Of a stretch of DNA of 64,000 nucleotides, positions 34,189 through 43,515 are shown in pieces. The notes beneath the pieces were generated by a model. It was given only the letters and a program-made list of their open reading frames with translations, searched no databases and was not told the DNA's origin. This stretch comes from Pontibacter cellulosilyticus (GTDB lineage: Bacteria; Bacteroidota; Bacteroidia; Cytophagales; Hymenobacteraceae). The stretch is from contig NZ_JACRVF010000002.1 in the NCBI RefSeq assembly GCF_014306105.1, positions 661,052 to 725,051 on the forward strand, given 5' to 3'. Positions within the stretch are counted from its first letter, which is position 1; every line of letters starts with the position of its first letter. The position numbers and the translations under genes were made by a program.

Positions 34189-34230
34189 AGAAGAGCGCAG
34201 CCTGTGAATGGCTGCGCTCTTCGCTTTTCT
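34189..34230 (+). terminator. terminator after trhO
   Basis: gaagagcgcagcc / ggctgcgctcttc is a 13-bp perfect stem with a 7-base loop, followed by gctttt. Confidence 0.85.
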
Positions 34231-34332
34231 TAAGTTCTGTAAGTGCCAGTAAACCAGTGTGGAGGCGATAATTAAGTGCTTCTGAACTGACAGTAACTGC
34301 AGAAATAAACTGGACATTTAACATACTGCGAT

Positions 34333-35214
34333 ATGCAACAAATTAACTCAACAGGGGCGACTATCATCCCGGAGTCAGAACTGATCATCAACAAAGACGG
34401 CAGCATTTACCATCTTAACCTGCTGCCAGAGCACATTTCTGATACTATCATCACGGTTGGCGACCCGGACAGGGTAGAGCGCGTGAGCAGACACTTTGAT
34501 GAGATGGAGGTGCAGATTGCTAAACGCGAGTTTGTAACGCATACCGGCTACTACAAAGGAAAGCGCATCACGGTTATCTCTACAGGTATGGGTACAGATA
34601 ACATTGATATCCTGATGAATGAACTGGATGCGTTGGTGAACATCGATTTTACCAGCAGAACAGTTAACGAAGAGAAAATAAAGCTGAAGATAGTGCGCGT
34701 GGGCACGTCTGGTGCGTTGCAGGAAGATGTGCCGCTGGGCAGCCACTTAGCCTCACACTACGGTGTTGGCATTGACTCATTAATGGAGTTTTACCCACTG
34801 GAGCAGGACGAAAACGAGCAAAGTATAACCAAATCTCTTCAGCAGGAATTGGGTTTAACTTTCAGGCCATACTGCGTAAACGGATCTCAGGAGCTGATCG
34901 AAAAGATCGCTTTTGATATGATACCAGGCAACACACTTACCTGCCCGGGCTTTTATGCGCCGCAGGGCCGGGTATTGCGTGCCGGTTTAAGAAACGAGCA
35001 GCTGCTGCAGGTATACAACCAGTTTAGAGTATGCGACTTTAGGTTAACCAACTTTGAAATGGAGACCGCCGGGTACTATGCCATGGGTCGCCTGCTTGGA
35101 CACGAAATGCTCTCGCTTAATGCCATTGTAGCCAACCGTGTAACGCAAGAGTTCGCTAAAAACGCCGATGAAGTTATAGATGACCTGATATTGAAGGTGC
35201 TGGACAGAATATAA
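34333..35214 (+). CDS. nucleoside phosphorylase (uridine phosphorylase-like)
   Basis: A 293-residue NP-I family enzyme that splits a nucleoside with phosphate. GDPDRVERVS (phosphate site), the GTDNIDILMNELDAL helix, VRVGTSGALQEDVPLG, and the ribose-binding NFEMETAGYYAMGRLLGH are all present. Sequence order and the Glu-Met-Glu motif fit uridine phosphorylase, but the Bacteroidota enzymes of this size are not all characterised, so purine specificity cannot be excluded. Monocistronic with a very strong terminator. Confidence 0.85.
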   Translation: MQQINSTGATIIPESELIINKDGSIYHLNLLPEHISDTIITVGDPDRVERVSRHFDEMEVQIAKREFVTHTGYYKGKRITVISTGMGTDNIDILMNELDALVNIDFTSRTVNEEKIKLKIVRVGTSGALQEDVPLGSHLASHYGVGIDSLMEFYPLEQDENEQSITKSLQQELGLTFRPYCVNGSQELIEKIAFDMIPGNTLTCPGFYAPQGRVLRAGLRNEQLLQVYNQFRVCDFRLTNFEMETAGYYAMGRLLGHEMLSLNAIVANRVTQEFAKNADEVIDDLILKVLDRI

Positions 35215-35225
35215 TATTACAATGC

Positions 35226-35276
35226 AAAAACACCGGGGCCTCTCCAGCTGCTGCTAGAGAGGCCCCGGTGTTTTTA
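35226..35276 (+). terminator. strong terminator after the nucleoside phosphorylase
   Basis: caccggggcctctc / gagaggccccggtg is a perfect 14-bp GC-rich stem (35231-35244 / 35257-35270) with flanking A5 and T5 tracts. It may serve the convergent gene as well. Confidence 0.92.
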
Positions 35277-35291
35277 TACTTTACAAGTATA
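35275..35291. repeat. perfect inverted pair of the iterated motif
   Basis: TATACTT-TAC-AAGTATA is a perfect 7-bp inverted repeat with a 3-base spacer. It lies directly behind the terminator and 6 bases before the end of the reverse-strand gene. Confidence 0.6.
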
Positions 35292-35296
35292 GTATT

Positions 35297-35596
35297 TTAA
35301 AAGAACTCTACGCCGACAATAGAGGCAATCGGGATAAAACAACCTGCTTTAAGCATCATATACTTGTCGTCTACAGCCCAAACGGTTGTATCTACGCGCT
35401 TTAGCTCCCCCTCTGCCGTTCTAAACGTTATCTCTACTTTTCCGCGATAACCGTTGCCTAAGATAGAAGCACGGTTTAAATCCCACAAACGCTTTTTACG
35501 GGCTTCTGTGTTCTCCAACACATCATTGTGGGTAAAGCGGAAGAAAGGGATCATCTCTTTCTCCACCATCGGAATTCGTTTTGTTTGAGCTTTCAT
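35297..35596 (-). CDS. small conserved hypothetical protein
   Basis: A 99-residue soluble protein. The second half forms a small beta barrel-like pattern (KVEITFRTAEGELKRVDTTVWAVDDKYMMLKAGCFIPIASIVGVEF), reminiscent of Sm-like or WYL-type barrels, after a basic N-terminus. I recall such short proteins in other Bacteroidota but cannot name a family. The 79-bp upstream gap holds TATACTT. Confidence 0.6.
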   Translation of the reverse strand: MKAQTKRIPMVEKEMIPFFRFTHNDVLENTEARKKRLWDLNRASILGNGYRGKVEITFRTAEGELKRVDTTVWAVDDKYMMLKAGCFIPIASIVGVEFF

Positions 35597-35675
35597 GGGC
35601 GGTGCATGTTAAAGTAAAACACCTATTATACTTATGTATAAATACGAAAACCCCGGCTCAACAGCGCATGGCTTT

Positions 35676-36686
35676 TTAAATTTTTTGCAAGAATGCCATC
35701 GTGTCAATTCCGTCTGAATAATCCCATAGCATAGGGCGGTGTGCATCGCCAAATGGTATACTTCCCTCCAGCCAGCCATGTGCCGACACCACACATTCAG
35801 TTTTGTCTTTAACAGCCGCAAGCTTTTGTCTCAGGTCCGCCAACGAAGTGAATGTCTGGTAAAAAAGCACAGAGACAGGGGAGATCAGGTTCTCGCTTTC
35901 CTGCACCAGCATAAAACCGTTGTCGAAGTGAGGCACACGGTTCACCAGAAGTATAGATTTGTTGTAGTCGTAATTGTTCTGGTACTTGTGCAGGTCCAGG
36001 ATGTTGCTGCGGTGTGCATTTGCTTCAAAAAACCTGTCAAAGCTATACCCTTCCGGTACAAACACCTTAGATACGTTGCGGCTGCTTAAGCCATAATATT
36101 GCATCACATCGTTACCCAGTTCCTTTAGGTCATCAGCTTCTTCGTGGCCTGTAAGCACGCCTATACTTCTTCTTTCTTTCCGGATGAGGTGCGGTCGTTT
36201 GGCAAAGTACTGCTGCAGGTAACTAATGGCGTTATCAGAGCCTGTCGCGATCAGGGCATCGGCTTCTTTTAGTAAATAGGCAAACTCAAATCTATTGGCA
36301 AAAGCTGGCTCAATGGCAACAAGCATATCAGCCAGTCTTTTTATCAGCACCTCATCACCAGAATTAAGCTTGGCTAACAAGTAATGTCCGCTTAGGAGTA
36401 CCGCCATAAAATCGTGGAAACCAGCCATGGGTGTGTTGCCTCCCATTACCACGCCAACCTTCTTTGGTGTAACCTGTTTCAGGTGGTAAGGGTAAAGCCA
36501 TTCACGCAGGTATTGCTCATTTAAAAACGTCACTACGCCTTTTAAGGCGGCAGCAACATTCTGTTCGTCAAACCAGGTGTTGCGCGATGTAGCCATGCGG
36601 GCCCAGGTTGTAATATCTTCAGGCGAGAGCTTCTGGAGCTGTTTGCCCAGTTCTACAAAGGCTTCTATCCGGTTCTCTAGGGTCAT
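35676..36686 (-). CDS. acyl-CoA reductase, LuxC-like
   Basis: A 336-residue protein related to the LuxC fatty-acid reductase subunit (aldehyde dehydrogenase superfamily), which reduces acyl groups to aldehydes with NADPH. Visible are GVVMGGNTPMAGFHDF (cofactor loop), LIATGSDNAISYLQQYF, the region RSIGVLTGHEEADDLKELGNDVMQYYGLSSRNVSKVFVPEG, and FDNGFMLVQ. It is shorter than LuxC (about 480), as are other Bacteroidota copies. The expected nucleophilic Cys was not found at a clear position. It is divergent from a ferredoxin gene, a conserved pairing in this phylum. Confidence 0.78.
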   Translation of the reverse strand: MTLENRIEAFVELGKQLQKLSPEDITTWARMATSRNTWFDEQNVAAALKGVVTFLNEQYLREWLYPYHLKQVTPKKVGVVMGGNTPMAGFHDFMAVLLSGHYLLAKLNSGDEVLIKRLADMLVAIEPAFANRFEFAYLLKEADALIATGSDNAISYLQQYFAKRPHLIRKERRSIGVLTGHEEADDLKELGNDVMQYYGLSSRNVSKVFVPEGYSFDRFFEANAHRSNILDLHKYQNNYDYNKSILLVNRVPHFDNGFMLVQESENLISPVSVLFYQTFTSLADLRQKLAAVKDKTECVVSAHGWLEGSIPFGDAHRPMLWDYSDGIDTMAFLQKI

Positions 36687-36735
36687 GGCAGTGAGTATAG
36701 CGTAAAAATTATTTGATAAGGATACCTTTTGTTCC

Positions 36736-36743
36736 TAATTTTG
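36736..36743 (+). promoter_or_regulatory. -7 box (TAATTTTG) for the ferredoxin
   Basis: TAATTTTG in the 111-bp divergent gap, 55 bases before the ferredoxin start. It fits TAnnTTTG. Confidence 0.45.
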
Positions 36744-36761
36744 TTTGTTAAACAAAGCTGA

Positions 36762-37148
<387 letters not shown>

Positions 37149-37170
37149 GTATAAAAGCACCAGCAATGTG

Positions 37171-37208
37171 TAAAACCTGTCTGTAAAGGGCAGGTTTTAT
37201 CTTTTTAG
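37171..37208 (+). terminator. terminator after the ferredoxin
   Basis: aaaacctg..ctgtaaaggg..caggtttt hairpin followed by atcttttt. Confidence 0.75.
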
Positions 37209-37222
37209 ATAAAGTATAAACC

Positions 37223-37801
37223 ATGGCTATGGAAGGACTGACACACGAAGGCAAAACATTCGAGAAAGTTACGTACCAGGGAAAAACCATCAGCAAAAGG
37301 GAATTTGAGCGCTGCACTTTCCGGGGCTGCGATTTTTCGGGAAGTAATTTCTCGCAGAACCGTTTCACCGACTGCACCTTTATCGGCTGTAACCTGGCCA
37401 TGCTTAAGCTAAATCGTACTACACTGAGCCATGTCGTGTTTCAAGGGTGCAAGCTAACTGGTGTAAACTTCAGCGAATGCGAGGAGGTGCTTTTTACTGT
37501 GCAGTTTGAAGGCAGCTTACTGGACTATGCCTCTTTCGTGAACAGAAAAATGGCTAAGACAAAATTTATCCGTTGTTCGCTTAAAAGTGCAGACTTCTCC
37601 AATGCAAATCTGGCTCAGGCTGTTTTTGATGATGCCGACCTAAGCGGCGCTGTCTTTAGCCATACCAATCTTTCAGTAGCAGACCTTTCAACAGCATTTA
37701 ACTTTGAGATTGATCCTGTCCTGAACACCATCTCAAAAGCAAAGTTTTCGCAGTATGGTCTGCAGGGGCTGCTTACGAAGTATAACCTGCAGGTCGTCTG
37801 A
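37223..37801 (+). CDS. pentapeptide-repeat protein
   Basis: A 192-residue right-handed beta-helix protein. Pentapeptides with F or L at the centre are evident: CTFRGCDFSGSNFSQNRFTD, CTFIGCNLAMLKL, and later SADFSNANLAQAVFDDADLS. The layout with a short C-terminal helix pair resembles the Qnr/MfpA type, which mimics DNA and shields gyrase, but many relatives have no such role. Residues 1-25 are a non-repeat cap. ATG 37223 is used; ATG 37229 is also possible. An AAGTATAA motif lies 6 bases before the start. Confidence 0.85.
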   Translation: MAMEGLTHEGKTFEKVTYQGKTISKREFERCTFRGCDFSGSNFSQNRFTDCTFIGCNLAMLKLNRTTLSHVVFQGCKLTGVNFSECEEVLFTVQFEGSLLDYASFVNRKMAKTKFIRCSLKSADFSNANLAQAVFDDADLSGAVFSHTNLSVADLSTAFNFEIDPVLNTISKAKFSQYGLQGLLTKYNLQVV

Positions 37802-37911
37802 GGCACAGGCTGATGAGCAGGTGTCAGAGTGATAAAAAATTCTGTTCATCCTTCCTACCTGATTATGACAACAATCAGTAATTGAACAATCAACAATTCC
37901 CCTAAATTGTC

Positions 37912-37919
37912 TAAATTTG
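37912..37919 (+). promoter_or_regulatory. -7 box (TAAATTTG) for valS
   Basis: TAAATTTG lies 37 bases before ATG 37956. It overlaps the in-frame ATG at 37917 and so rules out that start. Confidence 0.55.
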
Positions 37920-37955
37920 CTTTTTAGCGCGAAAAGCAGCAAAATAAAGTATAAG

Positions 37956-40589
37956 ATGTCGATTTCAACGAAATATAACCCCAAGGAAATAGAGAAGAAG
38001 TGGTACGAAAGCTGGATGCAGCGCGGCTTCTTCCACTCAGAACCAAATCCGAATAAAGAGCCATATACCATTGTTATTCCACCGCCAAACGTTACAGGCG
38101 TGCTGCACATGGGGCATATGCTCAACAATACCATTCAGGATGTGCTTATACGCCGTGCGCGTATGCAGGGCAAGGAAGCTTGCTGGATACCAGGCACCGA
38201 TCACGCTTCAATTGCTACTGAGGCAAAGGTTGTGGCGATGTTGAAGGAAAAAGGCATTAACAAAAGTGACCTTACCCGCGAGGAGTTTCTGAAGCACGCC
38301 TGGGAGTGGAAAGAGAAGTATGGCGGAATTATACTTGAGCAGCTGAAGAAACTAGGTGCTTCCTGCGATTGGGACCGTACGCGTTTTACGATGGAAGACG
38401 ATATGTCTGCTGCTGTAATCGAGGTGTTTGTGGACCTGTACCGCAAAGGCCAGATCTACCGTGGTGTGCGCATGGTAAACTGGGACCCGCAAGGCCAGAC
38501 GGCTCTTTCTGACGAAGAGGTTATCCCGAAAGACACTATGGCGAAAATGTACCACCTGAACTACGAAGTAGTGGCAGACGGTGCAGTAGCGCCTTCTTAT
38601 ATTACAGTAGCTACCTCTCGCCCTGAAACCATTATGGCTGATGTGGCTGTGGCTGTAAACCCTAACGATGAACGCTATAAGCACCTGCATGGGAAGTCTG
38701 TTCGCATTCCATTGTTAGGTAAAGAGATACCGGTTATCCTGGATGAGTATGTAAGTATAGATTTTGGTACAGGTGCGCTTAAAGTAACTCCAGCCCACGA
38801 CCTAAACGACTACGAACTAGGCCAGAAGCACAAGCTGCCTACCATAGATATACTTAACAACGACGGCACACTAAACGAGCAGGCACAGCTTTATGTAGGT
38901 CAGGATCGTTTTGCGGCACGCCGTAACATAGTAAAAGACCTGCAGGAAGCCGGATTGCTGGTAAAAATCGAAGAGTATGCCTCTGTGCTGCAGACTTCAG
39001 AGCGTACCGGTGCTGTAATTGAACCGCGCTTGTCTATGCAGTGGTGGTGCAAGATGGACAAAATGGCGAAGCCTGCGCTTGAGTCGGTGATGAATGATGA
39101 GATTCGCCTTCACCCGCCTAAGTTCAAGAACATGTACCGTTCCTGGATGGAGAACGTACGCGACTGGTGCGTATCGCGCCAGCTGTGGTGGGGGCAGCGT
39201 ATACCTGCTTACTACCTGCCAGATGGCAATTATGTAGTAGCTGCCACTGCCGATGAGGCGTTGGCACTGGCCCGTCAAGAAAGCGGAAATGAGAATCTGC
39301 AATTAACTGATCTGCGCCAGGACGAAGACGTACTGGATACCTGGTTCTCGTCGTGGCTGTGGCCAATCTCTGTGTTTGATGGCTTTAAAGACCCTGATAA
39401 CAAGGATATTTTATACTATTACCCAACAAACGATCTGGTTACTGCCCCTGAGATCCTGTTCTTCTGGGTGGCGCGTATGATCATGGCCGGTTATGAGTTC
39501 CGTAACGAGATGCCGTTCAAGAACGTGTACCTGACAGGTATCGTGCGCGATGCGCAGGGCCGTAAAATGTCGAAATCGTTGGGTAACTCACCAGACCCGC
39601 TCGATCTGATCGATCAATACGGAGCCGACGGCGTACGTGCTGGTATGTTGTTCAGCTCACCGGCCGGTAACGACTTGTTGTTCGACGAGAAACTGGTAGA
39701 ACAGGGACGCAATTTCAGCAACAAAATATGGAATGCTTACAGGCTGATTAAAGGATGGGAAGTAGACGAAAACCTGCCATGCCCGAACGAAACGGCTATG
39801 AAGTGGTTCGAGTCGCGCTTTAATGAGGCGTTTATTCAGATAGAAGACCACTTCAGCAAATTCCGTATTTCGGATGCGTTGCTAACAGTTTATAAACTGG
39901 TGTGGGATGATTTCTGCTCTAATTACCTGGAGATGATCAAACCGGCTTATCAGCAGCCAATTGATAAGCAGACACTGGATACGACAGTGGAATTCCTGGA
40001 GAAGGTACTGAAGGTGTTGCATCCGTTTATGCCGTTTATCACAGAAGAGATCTGGCATGACCTGAAGGAGCGCAAGGACAAGGAATATCTGATTGTTTCT
40101 GCCTGGCCTAAAAAGGATAAGTTCGATAAGCAGATCATCGAGGTAATGGAGACTGTGCTGAACGTAGTAGGCTCTGTTCGTAATATCCGTAACTCTAAGA
40201 ACATCCCGAACAACAAGCAGCTCGATCTTTACATCAAAGTAATGAGCCATGATCATTATGAGCCATTTTTGGGTATCATGAAGAAGCTGGCAAACCTGAA
40301 CGAGGCGGAATATGTGAAGGAAAATATCGAGGGCGCTATCAGCTTTATCGTTTCCGGTGACGAATTCTACATTCCGATGGAGGGAAACATTGATGTAGAG
40401 GCAGAGCGTGAGCGATTACTGAAGGAACTGGAGTATACCAGGGGCTTCCTGATTTCTGTTGATAAGAAACTGAGCAACGAGCGCTTTGTAAGCGGTGCGC
40501 CAGAGACTGTAATTGCCAATGAGCGTAAGAAGAAAGCGGACGCAGAAGCTAAAATCAACGCTATTGAGCAAAGTTTGGCATCGCTTTAA
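37956..40589 (+). CDS. valS: valyl-tRNA synthetase
   Basis: ValS charges tRNA-Val. The 877-residue class Ia enzyme has the HIGH motif in PPPNVTGVLHMGHMLNN, the editing domain around TSRPETIMADVAVAV, KMSKS in GRKMSKSLGNSPDP, the WCVSRQLWWGQRIPAYY zinc/catalytic segment, and a C-terminal coiled coil (EAERERLLKELEYTRGFLISVDKKLSN). The frame is open to 37917, but the TAAATTTG promoter box overlaps that ATG, so MSISTKYNPKEIEKKWY at 37956 is the start. The gene has almost no iterated motif after 38.9 kb. Confidence 0.97.
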   Translation: MSISTKYNPKEIEKKWYESWMQRGFFHSEPNPNKEPYTIVIPPPNVTGVLHMGHMLNNTIQDVLIRRARMQGKEACWIPGTDHASIATEAKVVAMLKEKGINKSDLTREEFLKHAWEWKEKYGGIILEQLKKLGASCDWDRTRFTMEDDMSAAVIEVFVDLYRKGQIYRGVRMVNWDPQGQTALSDEEVIPKDTMAKMYHLNYEVVADGAVAPSYITVATSRPETIMADVAVAVNPNDERYKHLHGKSVRIPLLGKEIPVILDEYVSIDFGTGALKVTPAHDLNDYELGQKHKLPTIDILNNDGTLNEQAQLYVGQDRFAARRNIVKDLQEAGLLVKIEEYASVLQTSERTGAVIEPRLSMQWWCKMDKMAKPALESVMNDEIRLHPPKFKNMYRSWMENVRDWCVSRQLWWGQRIPAYYLPDGNYVVAATADEALALARQESGNENLQLTDLRQDEDVLDTWFSSWLWPISVFDGFKDPDNKDILYYYPTNDLVTAPEILFFWVARMIMAGYEFRNEMPFKNVYLTGIVRDAQGRKMSKSLGNSPDPLDLIDQYGADGVRAGMLFSSPAGNDLLFDEKLVEQGRNFSNKIWNAYRLIKGWEVDENLPCPNETAMKWFESRFNEAFIQIEDHFSKFRISDALLTVYKLVWDDFCSNYLEMIKPAYQQPIDKQTLDTTVEFLEKVLKVLHPFMPFITEEIWHDLKERKDKEYLIVSAWPKKDKFDKQIIEVMETVLNVVGSVRNIRNSKNIPNNKQLDLYIKVMSHDHYEPFLGIMKKLANLNEAEYVKENIEGAISFIVSGDEFYIPMEGNIDVEAERERLLKELEYTRGFLISVDKKLSNERFVSGAPETVIANERKKKADAEAKINAIEQSLASL

Positions 40590-40608
40590 AGTATAAATTA
40601 AAGTATAG

Positions 40609-40650
40609 AAAAGGGCCGCTTCTGATTAAGGAGCGGCCCTTTTGATTTTT
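40609..40650 (+). terminator. terminator after valS
   Basis: aaaagggccgct / agcggccctttt stem with a 12-base loop region and a following T-rich tract. It is preceded by two tandem copies of AAAGTATA. Confidence 0.85.
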
Positions 40651-40694
40651 GCTAAATATGTAATCTGAAGGGGGCACCTTCTGCAGACAAAAAA

Positions 40695-41330
40695 CTATTT
40701 TATACTTTTCTTCAGGATCGCCTCTACCTCTGCCTGATACTTTGGCAGCAGATGGTTCAGGCCGTTTTTAGGGGAAGTATAGCTAATCTGCACTTGCTTT
40801 TCTCCGAGGTGATAAGCCAGTAAACCCTGCTCTTCTTCTGTGAGATAAAAAAGCTTGGCCGGCTCGTTTGCAGTAGAAACCTGATAAACTCTGAACACAA
40901 AGTTGTTCGTGATGCGGTGTTGGGAAGGAGGCCGGTTTTCGAGGTAACGTTGTGTTACAACCGTATCCATAGCAATAGTGCTTTCCAGTTGGGTGATACT
41001 CTTAATCGCACCTTCATCAAAATGCCACTGTTGTACCTGGTGATGCCCTTGTTCGTACTGACTATATTTTGCGTTGCTCAGGTTCAGGTTAGATACCATT
41101 CCAAACAGCTGCAAGTCATTTACTATACTTTGCAGAGTAGCAGTTTCTGTGGTGTTGTCGCTGATAAAGTACCGGTTGCTTTCCTGTAGCCTGGTTATAT
41201 CTTTTTGTAAGTCCTGCTGCAATTTAAGCTCTCCTGTAGCAACAAGTATAAAAGAGAAAAGCAGAGGAAGTATAGCGTGTAAAAGCATCATAGTAACAAG
41301 TGATTTATACTTTATACTTCTCCTGCTCAA
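40695..41330 (-). CDS. membrane-anchored hypothetical protein
   Basis: A 211-residue protein with one N-terminal membrane segment (about 10-32) and a periplasmic or surface domain of unknown fold, starting with a heptad-like ELKLQQDLQKDITRLQESN stretch. No family is recognised. It lies 16 bases downstream of another single-helix anchored protein on the same strand, so the two are probably co-transcribed and may work together. Confidence 0.65.
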   Translation of the reverse strand: MSRRSIKYKSLVTMMLLHAILPLLFSFILVATGELKLQQDLQKDITRLQESNRYFISDNTTETATLQSIVNDLQLFGMVSNLNLSNAKYSQYEQGHHQVQQWHFDEGAIKSITQLESTIAMDTVVTQRYLENRPPSQHRITNNFVFRVYQVSTANEPAKLFYLTEEEQGLLAYHLGEKQVQISYTSPKNGLNHLLPKYQAEVEAILKKSIK

Positions 41331-41346
41331 AAGTTGTGCTAGAAAA

Positions 41347-41856
41347 TTATAGTTTGGAGTGATCTACTACTTTCCAGGTAATGTTTCCGTTGCTTACCTC
41401 ATACTTTAACAACATGTAGCCTCCGTTGTGGCCATCTTCATAATAGGCCATGGCATAGCGGTCGTTCAGGATACGGCTATCGCGTATGGCCATTGTTCCA
41501 CCCATGGTACCTTCTGTTGGTATAAGCTGCCGCTGCTTACGGTTTAGGTCGTTCATCAGGTCTGTTTCGGGGTTGCGTAAGCCTTTACGCTGGAGGCGCT
41601 GCACATCACTTTCGCTTAGTGAGCCTAATTCATCTACAAAAGCTGCTCCACCAGGAGGTGTCATTTCCATGGTATCCGGAGGCAGCAGCATGCCATCTGA
41701 AGTTTCAGTTTCTTCGCGCTCCTGCTCCCGGTTAACTTCAGCGGCCCTGTTATCAGCTATGATCAACCTGCTTTCGGCTTCGTTTTTCTGCCAGTAAAAG
41801 TAAAGGGCCAGAAACAAGAAAATGGCTACGATAAGCCAAGGGAGTATACTTTTCAT
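41347..41856 (-). CDS. membrane-anchored hypothetical protein
   Basis: A 169-residue protein with an N-terminal membrane helix (about 5-21), an acidic and Glu-Arg-rich linker (AAEVNREQEREETE), a Pro/Met-rich stretch, and a compact C-terminal domain (from about 110: GTMAIRDSRILNDRYAMAYYEDG, YMLLKYEVSNGNITWKVVDHS). I do not recognise it. It is the first gene of a two-gene reverse unit. Confidence 0.62.
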   Translation of the reverse strand: MKSILPWLIVAIFLFLALYFYWQKNEAESRLIIADNRAAEVNREQEREETETSDGMLLPPDTMEMTPPGGAAFVDELGSLSESDVQRLQRKGLRNPETDLMNDLNRKQRQLIPTEGTMGGTMAIRDSRILNDRYAMAYYEDGHNGGYMLLKYEVSNGNITWKVVDHSKL

Positions 41857-41937
41857 AGTTTTGTTAATTTATACTTTATATGACCACAGTTTATACTTCT
41901 AATATTAAATAAAAGATATCTGTAAAGCTATAGCAAC

Positions 41938-41976
41938 AAAAAAGCCTGCTCCGTTAATCGGAACAGGCTTTTTACT
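41938..41976 (-). terminator. terminator after the E2 gene
   Basis: aaaagcctgctcc / ggaacaggctttt, oriented for the reverse-strand E2 gene with a T tract on that strand. Confidence 0.8.
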
Positions 41977-41994
41977 TTATATACTCTTGAAGAA

Positions 41995-43353
41995 TTAGAT
42001 CGTCTGGTTTACATCAAAGTTTTCCAGGTAATCAGCTACGCGTCGCACGAACATGCCACCCAGCGAACCATCCACAACGCGGTGGTCGTATGAATGCGAC
42101 AGATACATGAAGTGACGTATACCGATCAGGTCTCCCTCAGGAGTCTCGATAACAGCTGGCTTCTTCTTGATAGCACCTACGGCCATAATAGCCACTTGAG
42201 GCTGCATAATGATAGGCGTGCCCATTACATTACCAAAAGATCCAACATTAGATACCGTATAAGTACCGCCTGCAAGATCATCTGGCGTAAGCTTGTTCAT
42301 ACGGCCACGGTTTGCCAGGTCGTTTACTTTTTTCGTCAGGCCGTTCATATTTAGCTGGTCTGCGTTTTTGATGTTCGGCACGATCAGGTTACCACTTGGC
42401 AAAGCTACAGCCATACCAATGTTAATGTCTTTGTGGCGGATAATAGTGCCACCGTCTACAGACACGTTAATCATCGGGAAGTCTTTGATAGCCTTTGCAA
42501 TGGCATCAATGAAGATAGGAGTGAAGGTCAGGTTCTCGCCTTCGCGCTTCTTATACTCATTCTTCCACTTGTTTCTCCAGTTCACGATGTTAGTTACATC
42601 AGCCTCTACAAAAGAGGTAACGTGCGGAGAAATACGCTTGCTGTCTACCATTCGGTCAGCAATCATCTTACGCATGCGGTCCATCTCAATCAGCTCTACG
42701 TTGCCACCGTAAGAGGCAGCTGGCTTAACCTGAGGCGCAGCAGCCTGTGGCTGAGCAGCCGGAGCAGGAGCCTGTACTTGTGGCTGTGGCTGAGCCTGAG
42801 TCTGAGGTGCAGCAGCCTGTTGAGGAGCAGCAGTACCACGGTTAGCCAGGTAATTCATTATGTCTTTTTTAGACACACGACCTTCGCTACCAGTACCCGG
42901 TACATACTCTAGTTCCTGCATCGAAATGCCTTCTTCACGTACAATGTTAAGCACCAGCGGAGAATAGAAACGGCCTGTTGCTGGCTTGTCTAGTTTAGCA
43001 GAAGAGGCAGTTGCAGCAGGGGCAGCTGTTTCCTGTGGAGCAGCAGCGGCCTGTGGTGCAGCAGCAGGAGCAGACTCAGTTGCGGCAGGAGCAGCAGCGC
43101 CAGTATCTTCGCCGTCGGTAGAAATGATGGCGATCGGAGCGCCAACGGCTACTACATCACCCTCTTTTACCAGGATCTCCTTTAAAACACCACCCTGAAT
43201 AGCAGGTACTTCTGTGTCCACTTTATCTGTAGCCACTTCAAGCACCGACTCATCCTGCTCAATGGTATCACCCACGTTTTTGAGCCATTTCAGAACGGTA
43301 CCTTCCATGATACTCTCGCCCATTTTGGGCATAACCATTTCTACAAGTGCCAT
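41995..43353 (-). CDS. 2-oxoacid dehydrogenase E2 (dihydrolipoyl acyltransferase)
   Basis: The E2 core subunit of a 2-oxoacid dehydrogenase complex, transferring acyl groups from lipoate to CoA. It has one N-terminal lipoyl domain (Lys in EVATDKVDTEVPA), an Ala/Pro/Gln-rich flexible linker, an E1/E3-binding domain (FYSPLVLNIVREEGISMQELEYVPGTGSEGRVSKKDI), a second AQP-rich linker, and the catalytic domain ending in SHSYDHRVVDGSLGG (His-Arg active site). The lipoyl motif fits branched-chain or 2-oxoglutarate complexes better than pyruvate. E1 and E3 are not in the window, so the exact substrate is open. Confidence 0.88.
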   Translation of the reverse strand: MALVEMVMPKMGESIMEGTVLKWLKNVGDTIEQDESVLEVATDKVDTEVPAIQGGVLKEILVKEGDVVAVGAPIAIISTDGEDTGAAAPAATESAPAAAPQAAAAPQETAAPAATASSAKLDKPATGRFYSPLVLNIVREEGISMQELEYVPGTGSEGRVSKKDIMNYLANRGTAAPQQAAAPQTQAQPQPQVQAPAPAAQPQAAAPQVKPAASYGGNVELIEMDRMRKMIADRMVDSKRISPHVTSFVEADVTNIVNWRNKWKNEYKKREGENLTFTPIFIDAIAKAIKDFPMINVSVDGGTIIRHKDINIGMAVALPSGNLIVPNIKNADQLNMNGLTKKVNDLANRGRMNKLTPDDLAGGTYTVSNVGSFGNVMGTPIIMQPQVAIMAVGAIKKKPAVIETPEGDLIGIRHFMYLSHSYDHRVVDGSLGGMFVRRVADYLENFDVNQTI

Positions 43354-43515
43354 ATTTTGTTGTTGATTTCTATAATGTTAGAATGTAGATGCTAGAACTT
43401 AAACTGAGCTGATCTTCGGAAGCAGCAAACCCAGATGCTACTACGAAATCGGATGTCTATTGTCTAACTTCTATATACTAAAGTCTGATTTTAGAACAAA
43501 GTTAAGGATTTTAGA

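Noticed and set aside
42986..43198. Ala-rich plus-strand ORF inside the E2 gene
   Set aside because: It is the antisense image of the Ala/Pro/Gln-rich linker of E2.
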